In this document: piece by piece, positions 25,738 to 33,834 of the stretch
Layout of the letters: each line of letters opens with the position of its first letter
Position numbering within the stretch: the stretch's first letter is position 1
Origin: Erysipelotrichaceae bacterium
GTDB taxonomy: Bacteria; Bacillota_I; Bacilli_A; Erysipelotrichales; Erysipelotrichaceae
Assembly (NCBI GenBank): GCA_017515475.1
Contig: JAFWFS010000005.1
Location: forward strand, 55,330-119,329
Length of the DNA stretch: 64,000 bases
Direction of reading: 5' to 3'
The notes under the pieces: generated by a model
The model's database searches: none
The model's input: the letters and a program-made list of their open reading frames with translations, nothing else
What the model was told of the DNA's origin: nothing
Translations under genes and position numbers: made by a program

Positions 25738-26944
25738 AATAGAACTGCTTGCCCCGGCAAAAGATCTTGCCAAGGCTAAAATCGCGATCCGTTACGGTGC
25801 CGATGCCGTTTATGTAGGCGGCAAGCTTTATTCGTTGCGTTCACGCGCTTCCAATTTCGATCTTTCGGATCTCAAGGAGATTTCCGGATTTGCGAAGCAG
25901 TATGGCGCAAAGGTCTATGTTACGGTCAACATCGTTTTCCATGATTCCGATTTCTACGGGATCAGGGAATATCTGAAATACCTGGAAAAAATCGGCATCG
26001 ACGCGGTTATCGTATCGTCACCGGCTCTGATCCAGATCGTGAAAAGGGAAGCGCCAAACCTGGAATGTCACGTTTCGACACAGCTGTCTTCTCTGAATTC
26101 GGATGCGGTATGGACTTTACGCCGTTATGGAGCAGATCGTGTCGTTCTGGGCAGGGAAGCATCCATGGACCAGATCGAAGCGATCAGAAAGAAGGTTTCC
26201 GTTCCTCTTGAAGTCTTCATTCATGGAGGCATGTGTTCTAATTATTCCGGCAGGTGCGTACTTTCCAACAGGATGACCTTAAGGGACGCCAACAGGGGAG
26301 GCTGCGCCCATTCCTGCCGCTGGAAGTACCGTCTCTATGATGGGGATGAACTGATTTCCGATCCGGAATGCCTGATGTCGATGTCTTCCAAGGATCTTAG
26401 AGCGTCGGCCTATGTAGAGAGAATGATCAAATGCGGTATCGCATCCTTGAAGATTGAAGGAAGGATGAAATCGGAATACTACATCGGTCAGGTCGTGAAG
26501 ACCTATCGCAGAATGATCGATGAGATCTATGAACGGGGTTCATTAAGTCCGGACAGACTGGCATATTACGACGAAGAGCTTTCCAAGGCGGAAAACAGAC
26601 CGGCAGACGACGGATTCCTCTCCGGAGAGTGCGACAGTTCGAAACATCTTTACGGCGTCAATGGCGCAGGTGTAACGCACGATTATGTCGCCTATGTCAG
26701 AGCTTATGACCATATCAGGAATATGGCCGAGATCGAAGTAAAGAACGTGTTTGCCCGCGGGGATGAGATCGAAGTCTTTGGACCGGAGCTCGACAACGAG
26801 CGTTTCAAGGTGCAGCTTCTCTTCGATGACGACTGGAACGAGGTTGAGATCGCCAACAAGCCGACGCAGATCCTGCATGTCCGCATGCCTTTTGCGGCAT
26901 CGGAAGGAGATATGTTCAGAAAGGTCAGAAGAAATGACGATTGA
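25730..26944 (+). CDS. U32 family protein, TrhP2-like (tRNA hydroxylation)
   Basis: 404 residues. Canonical U32: ELLAPAKDLAKAKIAIRYG and YVGGKLYSLR at the start, then the cysteine set in HGGMCSNYSGRC and GGCAHSCRWKY that may hold an iron-sulfur cluster, then SSKDLRASAYVERM, SLKIEGRMKSEYY and a C-terminal beta domain. U32 proteins of this type (TrhP/RlhA/UbiU relatives) hydroxylate RNA or quinone precursors and draw on prephenate-linked chemistry in the tRNA case. It forms an operon with the TrhP1-like gene upstream and two SpoU methyltransferases downstream. Confidence 0.92.
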   Translation: MNKIELLAPAKDLAKAKIAIRYGADAVYVGGKLYSLRSRASNFDLSDLKEISGFAKQYGAKVYVTVNIVFHDSDFYGIREYLKYLEKIGIDAVIVSSPALIQIVKREAPNLECHVSTQLSSLNSDAVWTLRRYGADRVVLGREASMDQIEAIRKKVSVPLEVFIHGGMCSNYSGRCVLSNRMTLRDANRGGCAHSCRWKYRLYDGDELISDPECLMSMSSKDLRASAYVERMIKCGIASLKIEGRMKSEYYIGQVVKTYRRMIDEIYERGSLSPDRLAYYDEELSKAENRPADDGFLSGECDSSKHLYGVNGAGVTHDYVAYVRAYDHIRNMAEIEVKNVFARGDEIEVFGPELDNERFKVQLLFDDDWNEVEIANKPTQILHVRMPFAASEGDMFRKVRRNDD

Positions 26945-27638
26945 GGGTGCAATCAGCGTCAAGGCTGCGATCAACGGCAAAAAGAGAGAAGTGTCCAAAG
27001 TCTACATCAACAAAACAAAGAAGACGAAGGACTTTAACTATATTCGTAAGATAGCCAGACTGAATGACATACCGGTAATGGAACTGGGACCGGAAGAGCT
27101 TTTGGAATACCTGAAAGGAAAGAGCCACGGAGGCGTCGGCGCCGAAGTCCTTTCGCGCAAGAACGATGAATTTAACGACGGAGATATCTTCTATCTTGAC
27201 GGGATAGAAGATCCGTTTAATCTCGGTTATGCCCTGAGAACGCTGTATGCTTTCGGATTCATGAATGTCCTGCTCTCGCAGCGGGATTATTCCGGCATGG
27301 AAGCGCAGCTGTTCAAGTCTTCCGCCGGAGCCTATGACATGCTGAATATCAAGGTCGCAGGAAATGCCCCGGAAGAAATCAGAAAATACAAGGAAAACGG
27401 ATATCGTCTCTATGGTCTGTACAGAGGAGATGATTCAAAGGATATCTTTGAGGAAAGCTTCGGACAGAAGTCGTTGATCATGCTGGGAGGAGAAAAGAGA
27501 GGGATCAGTTCTGAACTCCTGGAGCTTTGCGATGATTATCTCTTTATTCCTTACGGTTCCGATTTCCGCAATGCTCTGAACGCCTGCGGCGCCCTTGATG
27601 TGACCGCTACACTGCTGTTTAAACAGAGAAAGAAATGA
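26934..27638 (+). CDS. SpoU/TrmH family RNA methyltransferase, divergent copy
   Basis: 234 residues from ATG 26934, which overlaps the U32 gene by 11 bases. A longer frame from 26751 lies over U32 coding sequence and is not used. SPOUT features: EDPFNLGYALRTLYAFG (motif 1 N-R type), MLGGEKRGIS (motif 2) and a motif 3 in which the usual SLNVSVA-like sequence is RNALNACGALDVTA. 2'-O-ribose methylation is the usual reaction of the family. The target RNA is unknown. Its close neighbour is a second, more typical member. Confidence 0.88.
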   Translation: MTIEGAISVKAAINGKKREVSKVYINKTKKTKDFNYIRKIARLNDIPVMELGPEELLEYLKGKSHGGVGAEVLSRKNDEFNDGDIFYLDGIEDPFNLGYALRTLYAFGFMNVLLSQRDYSGMEAQLFKSSAGAYDMLNIKVAGNAPEEIRKYKENGYRLYGLYRGDDSKDIFEESFGQKSLIMLGGEKRGISSELLELCDDYLFIPYGSDFRNALNACGALDVTATLLFKQRKK

Positions 27639-28348
27639 TTACTTCCTTAGAGAATAAAACGGTAAAGGAACTGACGAAGCTGCATCAGAAGAAATACCGC
27701 AGCGGGTCTTTTCTTTTATGTGATCCGGAAATGATCAGGACGGCGAATGAATACGGCTTCCTGAAACAGCTGATCTTTGCCGGAGAGATTCCTTTTGAAT
27801 TCAGGAACAGTCTGGAAGTATCGCAGGAAGTGTTGAACAAGATCAGCAAGAGAAACGATCTGAGCTATATCGGCGTATCGGAGATGATTAAAGAAAAGGA
27901 CAGCTATGGAAAAAGAGTGATGATCCTTGATCATCTTCAGGATCCTTTGAATATCGGCAGGATCATGGAGGAAGCGCAGCTGTTCGGATTTGATTCGCTG
28001 ATCCTTTCCGAAGAATGCGCGGATATCTACAACGAAAAGTGTCTCAATACATGCAAGGGCGGCATCTACACCTTAAACATCTGTCACAGGGATCTTCTTC
28101 AGGAAGTCAGGAAACTGAAACAGAAAGGCTATGCCGTGTATGCGACAGGACTGCAGGACAATACCAAAGAACTCCATGAGGTAGAAAGCAAGGAAAAGAT
28201 GGCTTTCATTCTTGGCAATGAAGGAAGCGGCGTTTCGAAACAGCTGATGGAAGAAGCGGACGGAGTCATGAAGATCGACATGCGCAATATCGATTCCCTC
28301 AACGTCGGAATGGCTTCGGCCATCATCATGTATCGGTTCAGACAATAG
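27635..28348 (+). CDS. SpoU/TrmH family RNA methyltransferase
   Basis: 237 residues. N-terminal RNA-binding substrate domain, then the SPOUT knot: LDHLQDPLNIGRIMEEAQLFG, LGNEGSGVSKQL and DSLNVGMASAIIMY, all close to consensus. Probably 2'-O-methylates rRNA or tRNA; the RlmB/TrmH-type subgroup cannot be told apart by eye. Overlaps the previous gene by 4 bases. With the U32 pair this gives a four-gene RNA-modification operon ended by a strong terminator. Confidence 0.9.
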   Translation: MITSLENKTVKELTKLHQKKYRSGSFLLCDPEMIRTANEYGFLKQLIFAGEIPFEFRNSLEVSQEVLNKISKRNDLSYIGVSEMIKEKDSYGKRVMILDHLQDPLNIGRIMEEAQLFGFDSLILSEECADIYNEKCLNTCKGGIYTLNICHRDLLQEVRKLKQKGYAVYATGLQDNTKELHEVESKEKMAFILGNEGSGVSKQLMEEADGVMKIDMRNIDSLNVGMASAIIMYRFRQ

Positions 28349-28374
28349 AAAAAGACTTCATAGGAAGTCTTTTT
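28349..28374. terminator. Bidirectional terminator
   Basis: Perfect stem AAAAAGACTTC / GAAGTCTTTTT with loop ATAG, between the RNA-modification operon and the converging acylphosphatase gene. Confidence 0.88.
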
Positions 28375-28377
28375 GTT

Positions 28378-28647
28378 TCAGTAATACTTTACATCGAATT
28401 TTCTTTCATTTTCTACGACCGGTATCTCCTTTATCGTATAGTCGTAGATCTGAATGAAACGGTCTTCTTTTAAGGCTTCGGCCAGGAACGCATCGACGCC
28501 ATGTCCCTGTACTTCAACTTCGACATTGCCGTTCGACAGATTCCGGGCATAGCCGGTCAGACCAAGACGCTGGGCAGACATCAGGAGCCTCCATCTGAAG
28601 CCGACACCCTGTACAATACCGGTGAAAATGATGTAATAACGTTTCAT
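28378..28647 (-). CDS. acyP: Acylphosphatase
   Basis: 89 residues. Hydrolyses carboxyl phosphates such as acetyl phosphate or 1,3-bisphosphoglycerate. Signature [10 protein letters not shown] with catalytic Arg18, and [13 protein letters not shown] with Asn36. Full-length single domain. It lies 17 bases after the flavodiiron gene and is probably in the same transcript. Confidence 0.93.
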   Translation of the reverse strand: MKRYYIIFTGIVQGVGFRWRLLMSAQRLGLTGYARNLSNGNVEVEVQGHGVDAFLAEALKEDRFIQIYDYTIKEIPVVENERKFDVKYY

Positions 28648-28664
28648 ACCAATATTCTACACGT

Positions 28665-30458
28665 TTACTGGATCGGTTCAAAGTCTGCTGCACCATGCTT
28701 GCACAACGGACAGACAAAGTCGTCAGGCAGTTCATCTCCTTCATAGACATAGCCGCAGACCTTGCAGACAAAACCTTTCTTGCCCTGCGTTTCCGGTTTT
28801 GGCTTAACATTCTTCTGATAGTAGGTGTAAGTCATCGTTTCGACGTTGTTGATGACTCTGGCTTCCGTGACGGAACAGATGAACATGCCGTGCGTTCCCA
28901 GATCCTTGTAGTCTTCAACTTTCAGCGAGAAGAAGGCATTGATGTAGCGAGGAAGGAAGACCAGACCGTTGTCGGAACGGAGGAGCTCTTTTTCGTCCTT
29001 AAACTTGTCGGCATTTCTTCCGGACTGGAAACCGAACTGCTGGAAGACCTTGAACGGAGCTTCGATGTTCAGACAGTTGACGTTCATGATGCCGGTCTGT
29101 CTGATGACGTGGTGGGAATAGTTGTCCTTGTTTATGGATACCATGACTCTGAACGGATTGTCGGTCAGCTGTGCGACTGTATTGACGATCAGGCCGTTGT
29201 CCTTCTTGCCGTCGTTGGAGGTAACCACATACAGACCGTAGCCGATGGAGAACAGAGCTTTCATATCGCTCTTGTTGGCTCTGCTTTCATCTCTTGCGAC
29301 ATAATCGATGCATAAGACTTTCGCCAGATCTTCAATCTCCTGCCTGTTTGTATCGTTTAATGCGGATTTGATGTGAACGACCGGATTGACAAAGGTCAGG
29401 TTAGGCTGGTTGGCCAGCAGATCTTTCATCGTCTTGGCTGCCAGAGGAGCCCAGGACCCGTTCTCGACCAGGCCGATGTATTTGTTCTGGAAATTCCTTT
29501 CCGTCAGATGATGGATGAATTCTTTCATGAACGGATAGATGTCCGCATTATAGGTTGTCGTGGCCAGGACCAGTTTACTGTAGGCGAACGCATCCGCAAC
29601 GGCTTTTGACATGTCGTCTCTGGCCAGATCGTAGACTTTTACTTCCGGAGCGTTGAAGTTCTTCAGCTGTTCGCCGAGCTGTTCCACGGCTTTCCTGGTA
29701 TGACCGTATACGGAAGTGTAGCAGATCACCACGCCGTCTTTTTCCGCTTCATACGATGCCCAGGTCTGATACAGGTTCAGATAGTATCCCAGGTTCTTGT
29801 ACAGGAAAGGTCCGTGCAAAGGCAGGATCATGGAAATATCCAGGGAAGAAGCCTTCTTTAAAACAGAGAGCACCTGTTTTCCGTACTTGCCGACGATGCC
29901 GATGTAGTAACGCCTTGCTTCATCGATCCACTCTTCTTCGACATCCAAAGCGCCGAACTTGCCGAAAGCGTCTGCCGAGAACAGAGCCCGTTCATAACTG
30001 TCGTAAGTCATGATGACTTCCGGCCAGTGTACCATCGGTGCAGCAACGAAGTTCAGGACATGTTTTCCAAGAGACAGGCTGTCTCCTTCTTTGACGACGA
30101 TTCTTCTTTCTTCATAAGAAGTACCGAAGAAGTTCTCCATCATTTCGAAAGCCTTCTGCGACGATACGATGACCGTCTTGTCATAGACCTTCATGAATGC
30201 GGCGATATTGGCGGAATGGTCAGGTTCCATGTGCTGAACGACCAGATAGTCGGGCTGACGTCCGTTTAAGGCATTCTGCAGATTATCCAGCCATTCATGG
30301 GTAAAGTGCTGATCTACGGTATCCATGATCGCGGTTTTTTCATCCAGAACGACATAAGAGTTGTAGGCCATGCCGTTAGGCACTTTGTACTGTCCTTCGA
30401 ACAGATCGACCTGATGGTCGTTGACTCCGATATAGCGGATGTCCTTGGTGATTTCCAT
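28665..30458 (-). CDS. Multidomain flavodiiron protein with flavin reductase and rubredoxin domains
   Basis: 597 residues; reduces oxygen to water, or NO to N2O, with electrons from NAD(P)H. Order: metallo-beta-lactamase-like diiron domain (1-250) with H76, E78, D80, H81, H144, D163 and H215 as expected ligands; flavodoxin domain (about 252-395, ICYTSVYGHTRKA); flavin-reductase-type FMN domain (about 400-545); rubredoxin domain (553-597) with CKVCGY and CPLCKHG. Having all four in one chain makes an electron path from reduced nicotinamide to the diiron site plausible without separate partners. AGGAGG-type site before the ATG. Good evidence of an anaerobe. Confidence 0.94.
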   Translation of the reverse strand: MEITKDIRYIGVNDHQVDLFEGQYKVPNGMAYNSYVVLDEKTAIMDTVDQHFTHEWLDNLQNALNGRQPDYLVVQHMEPDHSANIAAFMKVYDKTVIVSSQKAFEMMENFFGTSYEERRIVVKEGDSLSLGKHVLNFVAAPMVHWPEVIMTYDSYERALFSADAFGKFGALDVEEEWIDEARRYYIGIVGKYGKQVLSVLKKASSLDISMILPLHGPFLYKNLGYYLNLYQTWASYEAEKDGVVICYTSVYGHTRKAVEQLGEQLKNFNAPEVKVYDLARDDMSKAVADAFAYSKLVLATTTYNADIYPFMKEFIHHLTERNFQNKYIGLVENGSWAPLAAKTMKDLLANQPNLTFVNPVVHIKSALNDTNRQEIEDLAKVLCIDYVARDESRANKSDMKALFSIGYGLYVVTSNDGKKDNGLIVNTVAQLTDNPFRVMVSINKDNYSHHVIRQTGIMNVNCLNIEAPFKVFQQFGFQSGRNADKFKDEKELLRSDNGLVFLPRYINAFFSLKVEDYKDLGTHGMFICSVTEARVINNVETMTYTYYQKNVKPKPETQGKKGFVCKVCGYVYEGDELPDDFVCPLCKHGAADFEPIQ

Positions 30459-30492
30459 TGTGTTTCCTCCTAGTATGTTGTGAATTATCCTG

Positions 30493-30798
30493 TCAGATAA
30501 ACATTTCCAGCAGCAGTACGCTGATGCAGCAGATCAGCGTGACTTTAAACAGTCCCAGCTCCTTGTAGGCACCAATCATTCCCAGGATCAACGCGACAAT
30601 GCCGGAGATCGGACTGGCCGTAGCCCTGACGATGGCCGGAAAGGTCATGACGGAAAGGGTGACATATGGGACGTAGTATAGAAAAGAACGGATAAACAGG
30701 TTCTGTATCGGTTTTCTGATCAGGGTCAAGGGAAGGACCCGGATGATGAAGACGGTGACTGCCATCAGCAGAATGTATACGTAGATGCTATTCTTCAT
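30493..30798 (-). CDS. azlD: AzlD-like branched-chain amino acid export subunit
   Basis: 101 residues from ATG 30798, selected because AAGGAG precedes it; a longer frame to 30849 lies within azlC. Four hydrophobic helices and the family feature VLPLTLIRKP. AzlD works with AzlC in export of branched-chain amino acids or their analogues. Overlaps the azlC stop by 11 bases. Membrane protein. Confidence 0.9.
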   Translation of the reverse strand: MKNSIYVYILLMAVTVFIIRVLPLTLIRKPIQNLFIRSFLYYVPYVTLSVMTFPAIVRATASPISGIVALILGMIGAYKELGLFKVTLICCISVLLLEMFI

Positions 30799-31483
30799 GG
30801 ATCTCTCCTTTGACAGGCCACAGGACAGCACCCAATGACGAGATGACAATCGTCAGAATGATCGTTACCGTGCTTTCGGATAAGGGAGTGAATTGAGAAA
30901 GCAGATAACTGGATAAGAAGCTGATGACGATCAGAACAGCGATCGTTTTCTGTTTCTTGGCCGGCGGGATGATGATAGCCAGGAACATCCCGTAGAGGGC
31001 GACTGACAAGGCACTGACGAGCTTGAAAGGCAGGGTCTGTCCCATCAGGATGCCGAAGGCTGTTCCGAGTGCCCAGCAGGGCGCAGCAAACGATATCGCA
31101 CCATAGGAATAGAAAGGATCGCAATACCCGTCCTGAGAGATCGCCAGGGCGAAATACTCGTCCGTCAGATAGAATCCCAGCAGCAGCCTGTGAAGCATGC
31201 CGGCTTTGGGATCGATTTTCTGCGACAGGGCAAAGGACATCAGGACATAACGGATATTGCTTACAACGGTTATCAGGATCATCTGGATGTAGGGGACGCT
31301 CTCCCTGATCGCAATGAAGGCGGCATTTTCTCCGGCCGAAGCGTTGACCAGAAAAGAAGTCAGAAAACCCTGAAAAGGACTAAGACCGGCTTTTGCCGCT
31401 GCAATGCCGAGTGAAAAGGCTACAGCAAAGTAGCCCAGTCCGATCGGTATTCCGGTTTTAAATCCCTCTTTGAATCCTTTCAT
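30788..31483 (-). CDS. azlC: AzlC-like branched-chain amino acid exporter
   Basis: 231 residues with about seven to eight membrane helices. Family patterns: GIPIGLGYFAVAFSLG at the start, VNASAGENAAF, NIRYVLMSFALSQ and FYLTDEYFALA. Large subunit of the AzlCD exporter. The start has no ribosome-binding site, and a terminator hairpin ends about 8 bases upstream, an odd arrangement (see findings). No better internal start is visible. Confidence 0.9.
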   Translation of the reverse strand: MKGFKEGFKTGIPIGLGYFAVAFSLGIAAAKAGLSPFQGFLTSFLVNASAGENAAFIAIRESVPYIQMILITVVSNIRYVLMSFALSQKIDPKAGMLHRLLLGFYLTDEYFALAISQDGYCDPFYSYGAISFAAPCWALGTAFGILMGQTLPFKLVSALSVALYGMFLAIIIPPAKKQKTIAVLIVISFLSSYLLSQFTPLSESTVTIILTIVISSLGAVLWPVKGEIHEE

Positions 31484-31487
31484 TTTG

Positions 31488-31513
31488 AAAAAAGAACTAG
31501 GTTTCTAGTTCTT
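31488..31513 (-). terminator. Hairpin with T run between darA and azlC
   Basis: Minus strand: AAGAACTAG / CTAGTTCTT, loop AAAC, then TTTTC. It overlaps the darA stop codon and ends just before the azlC ATG. Confidence 0.7.
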
Positions 31514-31835
31514 AGAGTTTCTTAAATTGATCGACGTTCAGAACGAAAATGGTAGCGCCGCCGACTTCGACTTCAATCGGATAAGAAACCAGATTGGACA
31601 TATCGGAAGAAATCGTCGTAGGTACAGCTTCTTTTCTTCTCTGTGATTCGCTGCCGATGATCTCGATCGCTCTTTCGACTTCCTTGTCTTCGCATCCGAT
31701 GAGCAGTGTAGTGTTGCCGGATGAAAGGAAACCGCCGGTAGTAGCCAGACGTGTTACCTGGAAGGATGCCTTATTCAGGGCAGAGATGCAGGCTTTTGTA
31801 TCATCTGTAGAAATAATGGCTAGTATCAGTTTCAT
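31512..31835 (-). CDS. darA: Cyclic di-AMP receptor DarA/PstA
   Basis: 107 residues. PII-like protein of the DarA (PstA, DUF970) family that binds c-di-AMP. Family features: MKLILAIISTDD, LATTGGFLSSGNTTLLIG, SYPIEVEVGGATIFVL. In Bacillus this gene (yaaQ) lies beside tmk; here it is about 18 kb away from tmk and precedes azlCD. It shows that the organism uses c-di-AMP signalling. The effector target is not known in this family. Confidence 0.95.
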   Translation of the reverse strand: MKLILAIISTDDTKACISALNKASFQVTRLATTGGFLSSGNTTLLIGCEDKEVERAIEIIGSESQRRKEAVPTTISSDMSNLVSYPIEVEVGGATIFVLNVDQFKKL

Positions 31836-31913
31836 ACTTTTACCCCCTGTATAAATTCATTTTAGCATTATTTCCGGATATTTAGCTCATAATAATATAT
31901 TGAAGACCGTTAC

Positions 31914-31990
31914 GGATAAAAACGGGAAACTCTACGATTCATAGGGTGACACAAAGACACGGAAAGACTATCTTGAGCTTAGGAGGTCTT
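31914..31990 (+). promoter_or_regulatory. Possible c-di-GMP-I (GEMM)-like riboswitch
   Basis: The 5' untranslated region of the XRE gene contains GGGAAACTC, a hairpin ACTCTA-CGATTCA-TAGGGT, then GTGACACAAAGACACGG. The GEMM class I core has GGCAAACC, a hairpin and GACGCAAAGCCACGG in the same order and spacing. Downstream, AAGAC (31964-31968) can pair with GTCTT (31986-31990) around the AGGAGG, which would couple folding to translation. The usual second hairpin with its receptor is not seen, so this is tentative. Confidence 0.35.
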
Positions 31991-31994
31991 GTTT

Positions 31995-32954
31995 ATGAAC
32001 AGTGAAAAAACAGGAGAGTTCATTAGTGAACTTAGAAAAGAAAAGAATCTGACCCAGTTTCAGCTTTCTAAACTTCTGCATGTATCGGATAAGGCGGTAT
32101 CGCGCTGGGAAACGGGGAAAGGTTTTCCGGATATCGGTTCCTTGGAAAGCATAGCGGATGCTCTGGACGTTTCTATTGCGGAACTGCTGAGAGGGGAACG
32201 CTTTACGAAAGATTTCAGCAAGGTCGAGACAGAATCTTATACCGTCGATCTGTTGTCGCTGCTGAAGAAGGCGATACGTCAGAAGAAGATCCAAAGTCTG
32301 ATCGCAGGATTTTTGCTGGGTGCGATCCTTCTGACTCTTGTGACCGTCCATCTGAATGCACCGATCTATGTCAAAGATGCGGAAAACGCTTTGGATATAG
32401 AAACTCTTTCGGACGGCAGGATCGTAGCCCTGCTGAAGGATAATGTTGCCGGATATGAAATCGACGATTTTACGGAACCGGAAGATGGAAAGACGTGCCG
32501 TGAGATCAGCTGCTACAGAACGCTTCTGCATTCTTTTTTAGGAAAGAAGGGACAGACGATCGTGGTCCTTGGTGAAAGCGATGCCTACGACTATATCTAC
32601 TACTATCCGGGAGAAAGCGGCGATCAGCTGCTTTACGCAAAGAACGGTTCCCCGGATTACGGGATGGAGACGCTGCCTAGACTGATCTACAACTACTGGA
32701 TCCTGCTTGGTCTTTTCGCAACACTGATCTGTTTAGTTACGTATTATGTGTCAAGAAAGAAATACTATGCGGGAAAGATCCTCAGAATCTCGCTGATTCC
32801 GCTGTCCTTTACGATCGGCACGATGCTGGTCCTGATCGGAAGATTCCATCAGGTATACAATGCGGTATACTATCTTAGCGGTATCCTGCTGCTGAGTTTC
32901 CTGATATACGTTCTGCTGCTTTACTGTCTGAACCGGTTCAGGCGGAATGTCTGA
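31995..32954 (+). CDS. XRE-type regulator with C-terminal membrane domain
   Basis: 319 residues from ATG 31995 (AGGAGG 8 bases upstream; a TTG at 31989 is too close to it). N-terminal helix-turn-helix (LTQFQLSKLLHVSDKAVSRWE), then membrane helices at about 99-118, 232-252, 262-282 and 290-312, with an extracytoplasmic or lumenal segment between. Such membrane-tethered XRE proteins are common in Firmicutes and sense envelope or cell-surface signals. The target genes are unknown. Isolated single-gene unit with a terminator behind it. Confidence 0.85.
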   Translation: MNSEKTGEFISELRKEKNLTQFQLSKLLHVSDKAVSRWETGKGFPDIGSLESIADALDVSIAELLRGERFTKDFSKVETESYTVDLLSLLKKAIRQKKIQSLIAGFLLGAILLTLVTVHLNAPIYVKDAENALDIETLSDGRIVALLKDNVAGYEIDDFTEPEDGKTCREISCYRTLLHSFLGKKGQTIVVLGESDAYDYIYYYPGESGDQLLYAKNGSPDYGMETLPRLIYNYWILLGLFATLICLVTYYVSRKKYYAGKILRISLIPLSFTIGTMLVLIGRFHQVYNAVYYLSGILLLSFLIYVLLLYCLNRFRRNV

Positions 32955-32967
32955 ATAACATGGAAGT

Positions 32968-32997
32968 CCTTCCGGAAAGATCCGGAAGGTTTTTTTA
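32968..32997 (+). terminator. Terminator after XRE regulator
   Basis: CCTTCCGG / CCGGAAGG stem, loop AAAGAT, then TTTTTTT. Confidence 0.9.
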
Positions 32998-33012
32998 TTC
33001 CAAATGTGCGGT

Positions 33013-33041
33013 TTGAGGCATTCCCTTATTAGTGTTATAAT
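33013..33041 (+). promoter_or_regulatory. Promoter of ftsE operon, leaderless type
   Basis: TTGAGG (33013-33018), 17-base spacer, extended -10 TGTTATAAT (hexamer 33036-33041), then 7 bases to the ATG of ftsE. The first transcribed base should be at or next to the A of the ATG. Best-formed example of the leaderless group. Confidence 0.75.
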
Positions 33042-33048
33042 TTAACTT

Positions 33049-33834
33049 ATGATAGAATTGAAAAACGTTTCTAAAAAGTACAGAAACGGTACACATGCCC
33101 TGCATGATGTATCTTTGAAAGTGAATGACGGAGAATTCATCTATATCATGGGTCCTACCGGTTCGGGAAAGTCGACGCTGATCAAACTGCTGGACGGGGA
33201 AGAAGTGCCGACCAGCGGCAGCGTTCTGGTTTCCGGTATCAATGTAGGAAGACTGAAGAAGTCCAAGGTTTATCTCTACCGGCGCAAGATCGGCGTTGTC
33301 TTCCAGGACTACCGCCTGCTTCCGGAGAAGACCGTTTTCGAGAATGTCGCATATGCCCTGGAAATACTTGACATGCCTGACGAAAAGATCAGGAAAAGAG
33401 TACGTGAAGTGCTGAAACTGGTCGATCTGGCGGACAAGTCCAACGCCAAGCCGCATGAGCTTTCCGGTGGACAGCAGCAGCGTACGGCCATTGCCAGAGC
33501 GATCGCGAAGAAGCCGACGATCCTGATCGCGGACGAGCCTACAGGTAATCTGGATCCGGATATGACCAACGAAATGATCAAGCTGCTGGAGAAGATCAAT
33601 CGGGAAGAAAAGACGACTCTGGTGGTTGTTACGCATAATGACGTGATGGTGGAGAATCATCCGAAAAGAACGATTCGTATTGAAGCGGGTCACATCGTAA
33701 CGGACAGGACGCCGGAGCCTAAGAAAGAAGAAACCGCAGTAGAACAGACTGAGGTTGAAGAAGAGCCTGTTGTTTTGGAAACGGCTGTAGAAACGGTTGA
33801 GGAAGAAGCGTATTCCGAAGGAGAAGTGTCATGA
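33049..33834 (+). CDS. ftsE: Cell division ATPase FtsE
   Basis: 261 residues. ABC ATPase that with FtsX signals to peptidoglycan hydrolases. Walker [13 protein letters not shown] signature LSGGQQQR, Walker B with DEPTGNLDP and H-loop all intact; N-terminus [14 protein letters not shown] is standard. An acidic C-terminal extension of about 35-40 residues (rich in E and V after TPEPKKEE) is not part of the core domain. Overlaps ftsX by 4 bases. Confidence 0.96.
   Translation: MIELKNVSKKYRNGTHALHDVSLKVNDGEFIYIMGPTGSGKSTLIKLLDGEEVPTSGSVLVSGINVGRLKKSKVYLYRRKIGVVFQDYRLLPEKTVFENVAYALEILDMPDEKIRKRVREVLKLVDLADKSNAKPHELSGGQQQRTAIARAIAKKPTILIADEPTGNLDPDMTNEMIKLLEKINREEKTTLVVVTHNDVMVENHPKRTIRIEAGHIVTDRTPEPKKEETAVEQTEVEEEPVVLETAVETVEEEAYSEGEVS

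Noticed and set aside
26751..26933. Upstream extension of the first SpoU methyltransferase
   Set aside because: Overlaps the U32 gene in another frame, arginine/serine-rich shadow sequence.
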